A DNA stretch of 64,000 nucleotides. It comes from an uncultured Dorea sp. (GTDB lineage Bacteria > Bacillota > Clostridia > Lachnospirales > Lachnospiraceae). The stretch is taken from assembly GCA_945870325.1 (NCBI GenBank), contig CAMBRQ010000002.1, forward strand, positions 95,139-159,138, written 5' to 3'. Every line of letters begins with the position of its first letter. Position 1 is the stretch's first letter. Of the stretch, positions 18,456 to 26,844 are shown one piece after another. The notes under the pieces are model-generated. The model had not been told where the DNA came from. It was given only the letters and a program-made list of their open reading frames with translations, and ran no database searches. A program made the position numbers and the translations under genes.

Positions 18456-19337
18456 ATGAAGATAAAAAGTCAGTACAAAGGAATCTTATATATTGTACTT
18501 TCAGCGTTTTGTTTTGCGCTTATGAATATGTTTGTCCATATGTCAGGGGATCTGCCGTCGATACAAAAAAGTTTCTTTCGAAATTTTGTGGCGGCGATAT
18601 TCGCATGTATTATACTATTGAAAGAACGAGTACCATTCCGTTGTAAGAAAAAGAATCTGCCTTATATGCTTATGCGTGCTATATTTGGAACATTAGGGAT
18701 TCTGTGTAATTTCTATGCGGTAGATCATCTGGTGCTTGCGGATGCATCGATGTTGAATAAGATGTCTCCGTTCTTTGCGGTGATATTCAGTATGCTGATC
18801 TTGAAGGAGCGGGTTACGGTTCCACAGGCATTGATTGTGGTAGCGGCTTTCTTAGGAAGTCTGTTCGTGGTGAAGCCTACGGTTTCGAATATGGATCTGG
18901 TTCCCTCATTGATTGGGCTTCTGGGAGGAATCGCTGCAGGTGCCGCATATACAATGGTAAGGAAATTAGGCGAAGGCGGAGAGAAAGGACCATTTATCGT
19001 ATTCTTTTTCTCGACATTCTCCTGCGTGGTGACGCTCCCTTGGCTTCTGTTCGACTATCATCCGATGACCATACAGCAGACAGGAATCCTCTTGCTTGCA
19101 GGACTTTCGGCAGCGGGTGGGCAGTTCGCAATTACGGCGGCTTATTGCTATGCACCGGCAAGGGAAATCTCCGTGTATGATTATTCGCAGATTATCTTCT
19201 CGGCAGTTCTTGGATTCCTTGTATTTGGTCAGATTCCGGATGGATGGAGTTGGCTGGGGTATGGGATTATCTGTGCAATGGCAGTAGTGATGTTCTTCTA
19301 CAATAAGAACCGTGTGGGGAAGGAGGGAACGGAATGA
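18456..19337 (+). CDS. EamA-family drug/metabolite transporter
   Basis: A 293-residue protein with about ten predicted membrane helices and two EamA domains. Typical landmarks are the first helix FCFALMNMFVHMSG, NKMSPFFAVIFSMLILKERV at the end of the first domain and YDYSQIIFSAVLGFLVFGQIPDG in the second. Domain halves are no more alike than usual for the family, unlike the preceding gene. Substrate unknown. GGGAGGAAATG precedes the ATG, and the 3' end overlaps mnmM by 4 bases. Confidence 0.88.
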   Translation: MKIKSQYKGILYIVLSAFCFALMNMFVHMSGDLPSIQKSFFRNFVAAIFACIILLKERVPFRCKKKNLPYMLMRAIFGTLGILCNFYAVDHLVLADASMLNKMSPFFAVIFSMLILKERVTVPQALIVVAAFLGSLFVVKPTVSNMDLVPSLIGLLGGIAAGAAYTMVRKLGEGGEKGPFIVFFFSTFSCVVTLPWLLFDYHPMTIQQTGILLLAGLSAAGGQFAITAAYCYAPAREISVYDYSQIIFSAVLGFLVFGQIPDGWSWLGYGIICAMAVVMFFYNKNRVGKEGTE

Positions 19338-19897
19338 AACAGTCGCAGATTACGTACTGGTGTCATGAGATTATCAGATCACAGGCGGTAAAAGAAGGGT
19401 TCTATATCGACGCAACTATGGGAAATGGCAATGATACGCTGATGCTCTGTGATCTTGCAGGAGCAGGCGGTAAGGTTCTTGCCTTTGATATTCAGGAAGA
19501 AGCAATTACACGGACGAAAGAACTGTTAGATCAACATGGGATGCTGGATTATGCCGAATTAATATTGGATGGACATGAGCATATGGATCGATATGCCGAA
19601 TTACAATCTGCGGATGTTATCTGTTTTAATTTTGGATATCTTCCAGGCGGAGACCATCAGATTGCAACCAGTGCATCCACTAGTGTAGAGGCGATCAAGA
19701 AAGGGCTTGGGATATTGAAATCCGGAGGGATGATGAGTCTGTGTATATACAGCGGAGGGGATACAGGGTTCAAAGAGAAAGAGAGAATCCTGGAATTCAT
19801 AAAAGAACTTTCGCCGCAGGAGTATACGGTGATTGTGAACGAGTATTATAACCGGGGGAATTGTCCGCCGGTGCCGGTGTTTATATTCAAGAGGTGA
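19334..19897 (+). CDS. mnmM: tRNA 5-aminomethyl-2-thiouridine methyltransferase MnmM (YtqB family)
   Basis: A 187-residue class I SAM-dependent methyltransferase of the former 'rRNA methylase' PF06962/YtqB family. The SAM loop is DATMGNGNDTLMLC, and the catalytic-region motif NFGYLPGGDH and C-terminal YYNRGNCPPVPVFIFKR are typical. B. subtilis YtqB (MnmM) completes mnm5s2U at the tRNA wobble position, and that role is inferred here. The start overlaps the transporter gene. The stop codon TGA is itself part of the left terminus of the foldback element that follows. Confidence 0.85.
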   Translation: MKQSQITYWCHEIIRSQAVKEGFYIDATMGNGNDTLMLCDLAGAGGKVLAFDIQEEAITRTKELLDQHGMLDYAELILDGHEHMDRYAELQSADVICFNFGYLPGGDHQIATSASTSVEAIKKGLGILKSGGMMSLCIYSGGDTGFKEKERILEFIKELSPQEYTVIVNEYYNRGNCPPVPVFIFKR

Positions 19898-20812
19898 ATT
19901 TAATGTAGAAAATGGAGTGGAGGGAAGTGTACGGTGCAAGGGCAGGGAAGTTGTGTGCTGCAACCGGATCATTTCGCCAAGACCTCGTAACAGAAAAAGA
20001 TACCGTCAGTTCTAACCGGGCATATTCGCCGTAAGCCCTTGATGGTCTTACGGCGAATATGCCCGGTTAGAACTGACGGTATCTTTTCCTGCAACGAGGT
20101 CTAAGGCTCATGATACGGCTATAGCACACAACTTCCCTGCCCTTGCATCTGACATCTCCGTGTACTCAAGATTTTCTCCATTGTGGGGATTCCGGTGGGA
20201 GTGGATGTGTGGAGCGGTATTGGAGGGGATACCGGGGCGATACATGGAGAAATATTGGGTGGAAGATGAAAGAGTGGGCGTGTGAAAAGAACAGGAAGGG
20301 GGAGGAGGCAGCCATCTTTTACATACCCCATGTGTTCCGGAAACTCCTGTTTACTTCATGAAACACATATTGCTTTACCAATATAATTCCACATATCTCA
20401 GTTCAATCCTTGGTTAATACCACTCCACGCACTCCCTATCTGTTACTCATTCAACACCGCTCCACGCGCATCCTTCGCCAGGAATCCTCTCGGCGGAGAA
20501 AACTCTGAGATTCCGGGAATGTCAGGCGAAGCAGAAGCGGATGGCTGGCTCTGAGGCCGTTAAGTAAGTTTTACAAGGCGTTAGCGTGAGAATCCCCGTA
20601 AATTGGCATGAGTCTTTGACTTCACGTCAAAGGCGAAAGAGTACTCTGACTGCGAAATCATCAAGATTTCGGAGTGAGTGTACTCGGTTGCCAATCTACG
20701 GGGATTCGCCCGCTTACACCTTGTTAACGAAACGTCCCGGTTTCAGAGCCAGCCATCCGCTTCTGCTTTGCCGTACACTTTCGGAAATCTACTTTTCTAC
20801 ATTAAATTCCCC
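19893..20812. repeat. Large foldback element, copy A
   Basis: A non-coding 920-bp imperfect inverted repeat filling the space between convergent mnmM and the alcohol dehydrogenase gene. Ends: GGTGAATTTAATGTAGAAAA on the left and TTTTCTACATTAAATTCCCC on the right. The left arm has GTGTACGG (19927-19934), then a hairpin at 19935-20147 with a perfect 25-bp outer stem, a 9-bp stem (19980-19988 with 20094-20102) and a perfect 41-bp inner stem (19995-20035 with 20047-20087), then CTGACAT. The right arm mirrors this: ATGTCAG, a 26-bp perfect stem (20529-20554 with 20743-20768), a second stem (20590-20608 with 20689-20707) and a junction with two short hairpins, then CCGTACAC. The inner parts of both arms also resemble each other in inverted orientation. 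Open frames inside it look like shadows. Confidence 0.85.
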
Positions 20813-21991
20813 CTACCGAGCCATCCGATATATCGCCTCAATATCCTCCCTGTTCAACGCCCGTACCTTCCCAATCGTACGCGTATTCTGAAAACTGCAT
20901 TTATCTGCAAGTTCCATAATCTGTTCCTCCGTAGGATCTATCCCCAATTCCCGAAGATTGGTAGGCATATCTACGCTGCGGTAATAATCTTCCATGGCTT
21001 CAATTCCAGCCAGTGCCATTTTTTCCTGATCTTCGGCATGAGGAATTGCAAGGACATTCTCGGCTAACTTGGCGAATCTGTCTACACGGTCCTTATATAC
21101 ATAGCGAGCCCAGCTGCCCCATACAGCGGCAAGTCCTGCTCCATGTGCAACGTCAAACATTCCGCCTAATTCATGTTCTAACTGGTGAGAAGCCCAGTCT
21201 CCGCCATCGGTTCCGCATCCGGTCAATCCATTGTGTGAGAGGCTTCCGGCCCACATAACTTCGGCGCGTGCTTCGTAGTTCGTAGGATTATTTTTTAAGA
21301 TTCGGGCATTCTTCATGACTGTTCTAAGCAGTGCCTCGCTGATGCCATCGGTCATCTCCATATTCGTGCTGTGGTTTAGGTAACGTTCCATCGTATGCAT
21401 CATAATATCCACACATCCACTCTGCGTCTGATAATCCGGCAGCGTATATGTAAGTTCTGGGTTCATGATGGCGAATTTGCAGCGGGAATAGTTGCTGCTG
21501 TATCCACGTTTGATCCATCCATCTTCATTGGTGATTACAGAAGAATCGCTCATCTCACTTCCGGCAGCAGCAATCGTAAGGATGGCACCGATCGGGAGAC
21601 ATGCCGTGGCAGTACGTTTCTTGGCATAGAAGTCCCATACATCGCCCTCGTTCGTAAGACCATAGCCGATAGCTTTGGAAGAATCAATGACACTTCCACC
21701 TCCGACAGCCAGGATGAAATCCACTCCTTCACGTCTGCATAGTTCGATTCCTTCGCGGACTTTAGAGAGGCGGGGATTCGGCACAACGCCTCCAAGAGAG
21801 ACGTAGCAGATATTTTCCGCTTCAAGAGAAGCATATACACGGTCTAAGAGACCGCTTCGTATTACACTGCCGCTTCCGTAATGTACAAGAACCTTCTTAC
21901 GGTTCTGTTCTTTGATTAATGCTCCGACTTCATTTTCCGTGCCTTTTCCGAATACAACTCTGGTAGGTGTATAGTAGTTAAAATTAAGCAT
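20813..21991 (-). CDS. Iron-containing (group III) NAD(P)H-dependent alcohol dehydrogenase
   Basis: A 392-residue protein close to butanol dehydrogenases of the BdhA/YqhD type: nucleotide-binding GGGSVIDSSKAIGYG, and metal-ligand region with D and H residues in SHQLEHELGGMFDVAHGAGLA. It would reduce aldehydes such as butyraldehyde or acetaldehyde to alcohols during fermentation. The frame extends to 22012, but GGAGGT precedes the ATG at 21991 (MLNFNYYTPTRVVFGKG). The TAG stop abuts copy A of the foldback element and no separate terminator is present. Confidence 0.92.
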   Translation of the reverse strand: MLNFNYYTPTRVVFGKGTENEVGALIKEQNRKKVLVHYGSGSVIRSGLLDRVYASLEAENICYVSLGGVVPNPRLSKVREGIELCRREGVDFILAVGGGSVIDSSKAIGYGLTNEGDVWDFYAKKRTATACLPIGAILTIAAAGSEMSDSSVITNEDGWIKRGYSSNYSRCKFAIMNPELTYTLPDYQTQSGCVDIMMHTMERYLNHSTNMEMTDGISEALLRTVMKNARILKNNPTNYEARAEVMWAGSLSHNGLTGCGTDGGDWASHQLEHELGGMFDVAHGAGLAAVWGSWARYVYKDRVDRFAKLAENVLAIPHAEDQEKMALAGIEAMEDYYRSVDMPTNLRELGIDPTEEQIMELADKCSFQNTRTIGKVRALNREDIEAIYRMAR

Positions 21992-22034
21992 AAGTAGACC
22001 TCCTTGTTTCAAGATTATATCTCAATATATCTCC

Positions 22035-22063
22035 ATAATACGGTAATATCTTCACTTTTTCAA
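22035..22063 (-). promoter_or_regulatory. Sigma-A promoter of the alcohol dehydrogenase gene
   Basis: On the minus strand, TTGAAA (22058-22063), a 17-base spacer and TATTAT (22035-22040), about 44 bases before the start at 21991. Confidence 0.65.
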
Positions 22064-22157
22064 CTCGAATATCCGCAGGAGGACAGACATGTATGTTTCA
22101 TATTGTTTTATGGAGTAGGGACTGATGGAACAAAGATTAATATTAAAGTAATTGATA

Positions 22158-22176
22158 ATTCCATGAAGCATGGATT
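22158..22176. promoter_or_regulatory. Inverted repeat upstream of a TATAAT box (candidate operator)
   Basis: TCCATG-AAG-CATGGA with partly matching flanks lies just before TATAAT (22182-22187), about 80 bases upstream of the oxidase-like gene at 22267. No good -35 is visible at 17 bases, which would fit an activator-dependent or repressed promoter. Confidence 0.35.
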
Positions 22177-22266
22177 AATGTTATAATGAAATATATTTTT
22201 ATAAGATATGAATGATAGATGGATGAATATACATCGTATTCATTTCACAGAAAGGAGGAAGAAAAG

Positions 22267-22752
22267 GTGAGAAGAACAGATCGTGAAGTAACAGATATGG
22301 AAGAGATTAAAAAAGTTTTGGATACTTGTAAAGTGTGCAGACTTGGTATGTCTGAGAATGGCAAGATATACATAGTACCGATGAATCTGGGATATGTCTT
22401 TGAAGACGGGAAACTGGTGTTATATTTCCATGGAGCCAAGACGGGAAGAAAGATTGAGATGATTGGGCAGAATCCAGAGGTTGGTTTTGAGATGGATTGC
22501 GGACACGGATTGGTAGAGGGAAGAACAGTATGCCAGTACAGTTACTACTATGCAAGCATTATTGGTAATGGGAATGCGAAGATTGTGACGGATCCGAAGG
22601 AGAAATCACAGGCGCTGTCTGTGATCATGAAGCATCAGACTGGAAGGGAATTCCAGGAATTTGAGATGAATCCAAAACTGGAACAGGCGGTTACAATCAT
22701 CCGGGTAGATGTGGAAGAGTATTCCTGCAAATGCCATGCACAAAATAAATGA
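22267..22752 (+). CDS. Pyridoxamine 5'-phosphate oxidase-fold (NimA-like) flavoprotein
   Basis: A 161-residue protein of the split-barrel flavin/heme-binding fold. It starts RRTDREVTDMEEIKKVL and contains CRLGMSENGKIYIVPMNLGY and GAKTGRKIEMIGQNP, the pattern of NimA/5-nitroimidazole reductase-like PNPOx proteins common in gut Clostridia. The role is probably an FMN-dependent reduction; the natural substrate is unknown. The GTG at 22267 is preferred because AAAGGAGG lies at good spacing, while the ATG at 22219 has no ribosome site. Confidence 0.82.
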   Translation: MRRTDREVTDMEEIKKVLDTCKVCRLGMSENGKIYIVPMNLGYVFEDGKLVLYFHGAKTGRKIEMIGQNPEVGFEMDCGHGLVEGRTVCQYSYYYASIIGNGNAKIVTDPKEKSQALSVIMKHQTGREFQEFEMNPKLEQAVTIIRVDVEEYSCKCHAQNK

Positions 22753-22818
22753 TAAAAGTGAATCTCCTTTTTTGGTGAATTTGTTGGTAAATTAATGCTT
22801 TAACTTGTGAAAGTATTA

Positions 22819-22827
22819 TGGTATACT
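22819..22827 (+). promoter_or_regulatory. Extended -10 promoter for the ior cluster
   Basis: TGGTATACT: an extended -10 with a near-consensus -10 box (TATACT, 22822-22827). The -35 position carries only TTTAAC (3 of 6). It lies about 90 bases before iorA. Confidence 0.5.
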
Positions 22828-22916
22828 ATGTTAAAATGGGCTTTGGGAAATTAGCCTGTTTTTTTGCTAAAACATTGGAATATACGAGATAGATGTACGA
22901 AAGGATGGACTATAGA

Positions 22917-24671
22917 ATGTCAGAGACGAAGAAAGTTATTATGCTTGGCAATGAAGCCATCGCCAGAGGGGCATATGAGGCAGGAGTGAAGGTATCTGCC
23001 GCATATCCTGGCACGCCAAGTACTGAGATTAGCGAATATTTGGTTCAATATAAGGATGACCTTTATTGCGAGTGGTCACCGAATGAGAAGGTTGCAACAG
23101 AGGTTGCGATAGGCGCTTCTATCATTGGAACACGTGCAATGTGCTGTATGAAGCATGTAGGATTCAACGTAGCAGCAGATCCGGCTTATTCCATGTCTTA
23201 CATAGGTGTGAATGGAGGACTTGTAATTGTAGTGGCTGATGATCCGGGACTGTATAGTTCACAGAATGAGCAGGATACCCGAATGGTTGCACGTGCAGCA
23301 CAGCTTCCGGTGCTGGAACCTTCCGACAGTTCAGAAGCAAAGGAATTCATGAAGATGGCATTCGACTTAAGTGAGCGGTTCGACCGCCCATTTGTATTCC
23401 GCACAACCACACGACTTGCACATTCCCAGGGACTGGTAGAATTAGGCGAGCGTAAAGCGGTTGAGGATAAGCCTTACGAGAAGGATATTCGTAAGACGGT
23501 TATGATGCCTGGTAATGCAAAACTTCGTCACATAGAGATTGAAAAGCGTAATCAGGAACTGGCAGAAGCAGCGAATACGCTTCCGATAAACAGAGTTGAG
23601 ATGAATGATACGAAGATCGGTGTAATTACCAGCGGTATTCCGTATCAGTATGTGAAGGAAGTACTTCCGGAGGCATCCGTATTAAAATTAGGTATGGTCA
23701 ATCCACTTCCAAGAAAATTGATTGAAGATTTTGCTTCCAAAGTAGAGACACTTTATATTATAGAAGAATTAGATCCTGTCATTGAGGAGCAGGTAAAATC
23801 CTGGGGAGTGAAAACTATCGGGAAAGAGATATTCACAGTTCAGGGAGAGTACAGTGCGAATATGATTCGGACAGCGATCCTTGGAGAAGACTTGAAGATC
23901 GGTACTCCGGCACAGGTTCCGGTAAGACCTCCGATTCTATGTCCAGGATGTCCACACAGAAGTGTTTATCATGTGTTGAGCAAATTAAAACTGCATGTTG
24001 CAGGTGATATTGGCTGCTATACATTAGGAGCAGTTGCGCCGCTTAGTGTGGTTGATACAACCGTCTGTATGGGATCAAGCATCTCCAGCCTTCATGGTAT
24101 GGAGAAAGCAAAAGGAAAAGAATATATTAAGAACTGGGTAGCTGCGATTGGGGATTCCACATTCTTACATACAGGTGTGAACTCCCTGATGAACATGGTG
24201 TATAATCATGGAACTGGAACGGTTATGATTCTGGATAACTCTACCACAGGTATGACAGGACATCAGGACCATGCTGCAACTGGTAAGACCTTGCAGGGAG
24301 ATCCTACATATGCAATAGATATTCCGGCACTTTGCCGTGCAATGGGCGTTAAGAATGTAATTGAAGTGAATGCATTCGACCTCGAGACTTTGGAGAAAGT
24401 AGTAAAAGAAGAGGTAGCAAAAGACGAAGTATCTGTCATTATTACAAAGACACCTTGCGTATTGCTTAGCAAGGCGAAGAAGCCGCTGTACATAGCGCAT
24501 GCTGATAAGTGTAAGAAATGTGGCATGTGTATGAAACCGGGATGTCCGGCTATGACGAAGAGACCGGACGAAACCATCTATATTGATGATACCATGTGTA
24601 CCGGATGCGGACTTTGTGAAAAATTATGTAAGTTTGGCGCGATTGAATTAGTGAAGGAAGGTGACAGATAA
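22917..24671 (+). CDS. iorA: Indolepyruvate:ferredoxin oxidoreductase, alpha subunit
   Basis: A 584-residue thiamine-diphosphate enzyme subunit. N-terminal part: GNEAIARGAYEAGVKVSAAY and YPGTPSTEIS; ThDP-binding part: GDIGCYTLG and the GDSTFLHTGVNSL ... LDNSTTGMTGHQDH segment; C terminus with two [4Fe-4S] ferredoxin motifs CKKCGMCMKPGCPAM and CTGCGLCEKLCKFGAI. With IorB it oxidatively decarboxylates aryl pyruvates (indole-, phenyl- or hydroxyphenylpyruvate) to aryl acetyl-CoA, passing electrons to ferredoxin. The ATG at 22917 begins the conserved region; upstream in-frame ATGs at 22893 and 22905 cannot be excluded. Confidence 0.95.
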   Translation: MSETKKVIMLGNEAIARGAYEAGVKVSAAYPGTPSTEISEYLVQYKDDLYCEWSPNEKVATEVAIGASIIGTRAMCCMKHVGFNVAADPAYSMSYIGVNGGLVIVVADDPGLYSSQNEQDTRMVARAAQLPVLEPSDSSEAKEFMKMAFDLSERFDRPFVFRTTTRLAHSQGLVELGERKAVEDKPYEKDIRKTVMMPGNAKLRHIEIEKRNQELAEAANTLPINRVEMNDTKIGVITSGIPYQYVKEVLPEASVLKLGMVNPLPRKLIEDFASKVETLYIIEELDPVIEEQVKSWGVKTIGKEIFTVQGEYSANMIRTAILGEDLKIGTPAQVPVRPPILCPGCPHRSVYHVLSKLKLHVAGDIGCYTLGAVAPLSVVDTTVCMGSSISSLHGMEKAKGKEYIKNWVAAIGDSTFLHTGVNSLMNMVYNHGTGTVMILDNSTTGMTGHQDHAATGKTLQGDPTYAIDIPALCRAMGVKNVIEVNAFDLETLEKVVKEEVAKDEVSVIITKTPCVLLSKAKKPLYIAHADKCKKCGMCMKPGCPAMTKRPDETIYIDDTMCTGCGLCEKLCKFGAIELVKEGDR

Positions 24672-25249
24672 TGGCGGCAAAGAATATTATGATTGTTGGA
24701 GTCGGCGGACAGGGAACATTGCTGACCAGCAGAATCTTAGGTGGTCTTGCCATTGCAGGAGGATACGATGTAAAACTTTCCGAAGTACATGGCATGGCGC
24801 AGAGAGGCGGAAGCGTTGTAACATTCGTTCGCTATGGTGAGAATGTGGCAGAGCCGATCGTAGAAGAAGGGCAGGCGGATGTTCTGATTGCATTCGAGAG
24901 ACTGGAAGCACTTAGATATGCACATTTCCTCAAAGAGGATGGTGCGCTGATCGTGAATGACTGGAGAATTGATCCAATGCCGGTAGTGATCGGTGCGACC
25001 GAGTATCCGGAGAATATTATCGAGACATTGAAGAAGGACCATAAAGTCTATACGGTAAATGCAACAGAAGAATCCAAGAAACTTGGCAATCCAAGAGTGT
25101 TTAATCTGATCGTTCTTGGAATTGCCGCACAGCATATGGATTTTACTAAGGAGCAGTGGTATGACGTGATTGAGAATACCGTTCCTCCGAAGACGATAGA
25201 GATTAATAAACAGGCATTTGATGTGGGATATCATCTGGTTTCAGAATAG
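24671..25249 (+). CDS. iorB: Indolepyruvate:ferredoxin oxidoreductase, beta subunit
   Basis: A 192-residue gamma-type domain of 2-oxoacid:ferredoxin oxidoreductases, with GVGGQGTLLTSRILGGLA and SEVHGMAQRGGSVVTFVRYG. It pairs with IorA to form the active enzyme. The ATG overlaps the iorA stop by one base (TAATG), so translation is coupled. Confidence 0.95.
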   Translation: MAAKNIMIVGVGGQGTLLTSRILGGLAIAGGYDVKLSEVHGMAQRGGSVVTFVRYGENVAEPIVEEGQADVLIAFERLEALRYAHFLKEDGALIVNDWRIDPMPVVIGATEYPENIIETLKKDHKVYTVNATEESKKLGNPRVFNLIVLGIAAQHMDFTKEQWYDVIENTVPPKTIEINKQAFDVGYHLVSE

Positions 25250-25497
25250 ATACCCCTGGCAGATCAATACGATAGGAGGTATTGTGTGTTATATGTACGT
25301 AGAACGATGGATTAGGGGCGCCTCATACTTTTGCAACCTTCGTCCCACCAACCAATAGCCAACAGGGGCGAAGGGTATGAACACAGGTTGGCATACTGTA
25401 TACTCATTCGAGCATCCCGTAATACATGCCTTCGGCTGGTGGGCTCTGCACGATATGTATAAGATTAGGAAATATTTAGAATAGGAGTATGAAAGAA
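25250..25497 (+). other. Structured 248-base intergenic leader upstream of the CoA ligase
   Basis: There is no gene here. A strong hairpin occurs at 25324-25379: CATAC and CCUUCGUCCC pair with GGGGCGAAGG and GUAUG, with an 8-base bulge on the left. CCCACCAACC in its loop (about 25344-25353) could instead pair with GGCTGGTGGG at 25434-25443 (one mismatch), giving two alternative folds. No T-box specifier/T-box sequence or known riboswitch core was recognised. It lies between iorB and the ligase gene. Confidence 0.45.
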
Positions 25498-26829
25498 ATG
25501 GCAAAAGTAGCATTGGAAGATTGGAAGGAATTAATTAGAGATCCAAAGATTGAGTGTATGAGCAGAGATGAGATGAGTGCACTGCAGAGTGAGCGCCTTG
25601 TAAAGCAGGTGAAGAATGTATATGATAACGTAGCATTCTACCGTAAGAAAATGGAGGATCTGGGAGTAGAACCTGGGGATATCAAGGGAATCGAAGATAT
25701 TCACAAACTTCCATTCACAACGAAAGAAGATTTAAGGGATAACTATCCATTTGGACTTCTTGCAGTTCCGCAGGAGAAGATTGCCAGAGTGCAGGGAACA
25801 TCCGGAACTACAGGAAAACTTACGCTTGCTTCTTATACACAGAAGGACGTTGACGTATGGGGTGAGTGTGTAGCCAGAGGCCTTACAATGGCAGGTCTTA
25901 CCGCTGCTGACCGTATTCATGTATGTTATGGATATGGATTGTTCACCGGCGGTATGGGTCTGGATCTTGGCGCTCAGGCACTTGGCGCTATGGCGATTCC
26001 AATGTCTTCCGGTAATACCAAGCGTCAGTTGATGTGTATGGAAGATTTTGGGGCAACAGCATTCGCATGTACACCTTCTTATGCGCTGTATCTTGCAGAA
26101 GCAGCCCAGGAGGCTGGTATTGTAGACCGCCTGCAGATTAAGGCAAGTATTAATGGTGCAGAGCCTTGGACAGAAGAGATGCGTAAGAAGATTGAGAGCA
26201 TCCTGAATATTAACAGTTTCGATATCTATGGATTGTGCGAGATTACAGGTCCGGGTGTTGCAATGGATTGTATCCATCATAAAGGGCTCCATGTATATGA
26301 AGATTATTTCTATCCGGAGATCTTGAATCCGGCAGATCAGTCTGCATGTGCAGATGGAGAGACAGGTGAACTTGTATTTACTACATTGGCAAAAGAAGGT
26401 ATGCCACTTCTCAGATATAGAACCAAGGATTTGACAAGCATTGATCACAGTCCTTGTGCATGTGGAAGAACACTTCCAAGAATCCAGAAGTTCACCGGAC
26501 GTACGGATGATATGAAGGTTATCCGTGGTGTCAACGTATTCCCGACTCAGGTTGAGACGGCGCTTCTCTCTATTGGTGGCGGCGTAGCACCTCACTATAT
26601 GCTGATTGTAGATCGTGAGAACAATCTGGATGTACTGACCGTAATGGTAGAAGTAGATGAGAAATACTTCTCTGACGAGATCCGTAAACTGGATGAATTA
26701 AAGAACAAAGTGGCAGCAGTGCTGAAACAGGCATTGGGTGTATCCGTAAGAGTAAAACTTGTTGAGCCTAAGACGATTCAGAGAAGTGAAGGTAAGGCAA
26801 AACGTGTAATTGATAACAGAAATCTGTAA
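25498..26829 (+). CDS. Phenylacetate-CoA ligase family enzyme
   Basis: A 443-residue AMP-forming ligase of the PaaK family. Motifs: RVQGTSGTTGKLT (phosphate loop), IYGLCEITGPGVAMDC, and the C-terminal RTDDMKVIRGVNVFPTQVE and RSEGKAKRV. It interconverts aryl acetates and aryl acetyl-CoA with ATP. Beside ior genes it may run toward ATP formation from indoleacetyl- or phenylacetyl-CoA, as proposed for archaeal and clostridial systems. The ATG at 25498 has TAGGAG 9-10 bases upstream; the ATG at 25489 is too near that site. Confidence 0.9.
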   Translation: MAKVALEDWKELIRDPKIECMSRDEMSALQSERLVKQVKNVYDNVAFYRKKMEDLGVEPGDIKGIEDIHKLPFTTKEDLRDNYPFGLLAVPQEKIARVQGTSGTTGKLTLASYTQKDVDVWGECVARGLTMAGLTAADRIHVCYGYGLFTGGMGLDLGAQALGAMAIPMSSGNTKRQLMCMEDFGATAFACTPSYALYLAEAAQEAGIVDRLQIKASINGAEPWTEEMRKKIESILNINSFDIYGLCEITGPGVAMDCIHHKGLHVYEDYFYPEILNPADQSACADGETGELVFTTLAKEGMPLLRYRTKDLTSIDHSPCACGRTLPRIQKFTGRTDDMKVIRGVNVFPTQVETALLSIGGGVAPHYMLIVDRENNLDVLTVMVEVDEKYFSDEIRKLDELKNKVAAVLKQALGVSVRVKLVEPKTIQRSEGKAKRVIDNRNL

Positions 26830-26844
26830 GAGGAGGGCAATGTC

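Noticed and set aside
20119..20361. Open frames on both strands inside foldback element A
   Set aside because: They run through palindromic repeats, have no ribosome site and code for low-complexity peptides. They differ between copies of the element.
25250..25497. T-box leader before the CoA ligase
   Set aside because: No T-box sequence (AGGGTGGNACCGCG-like) or terminator with T run is visible.
25732..26595. 287-codon minus-strand frame inside the CoA ligase gene
   Set aside because: Antisense shadow, rich in Cys and Ile, typical of reversed codons.
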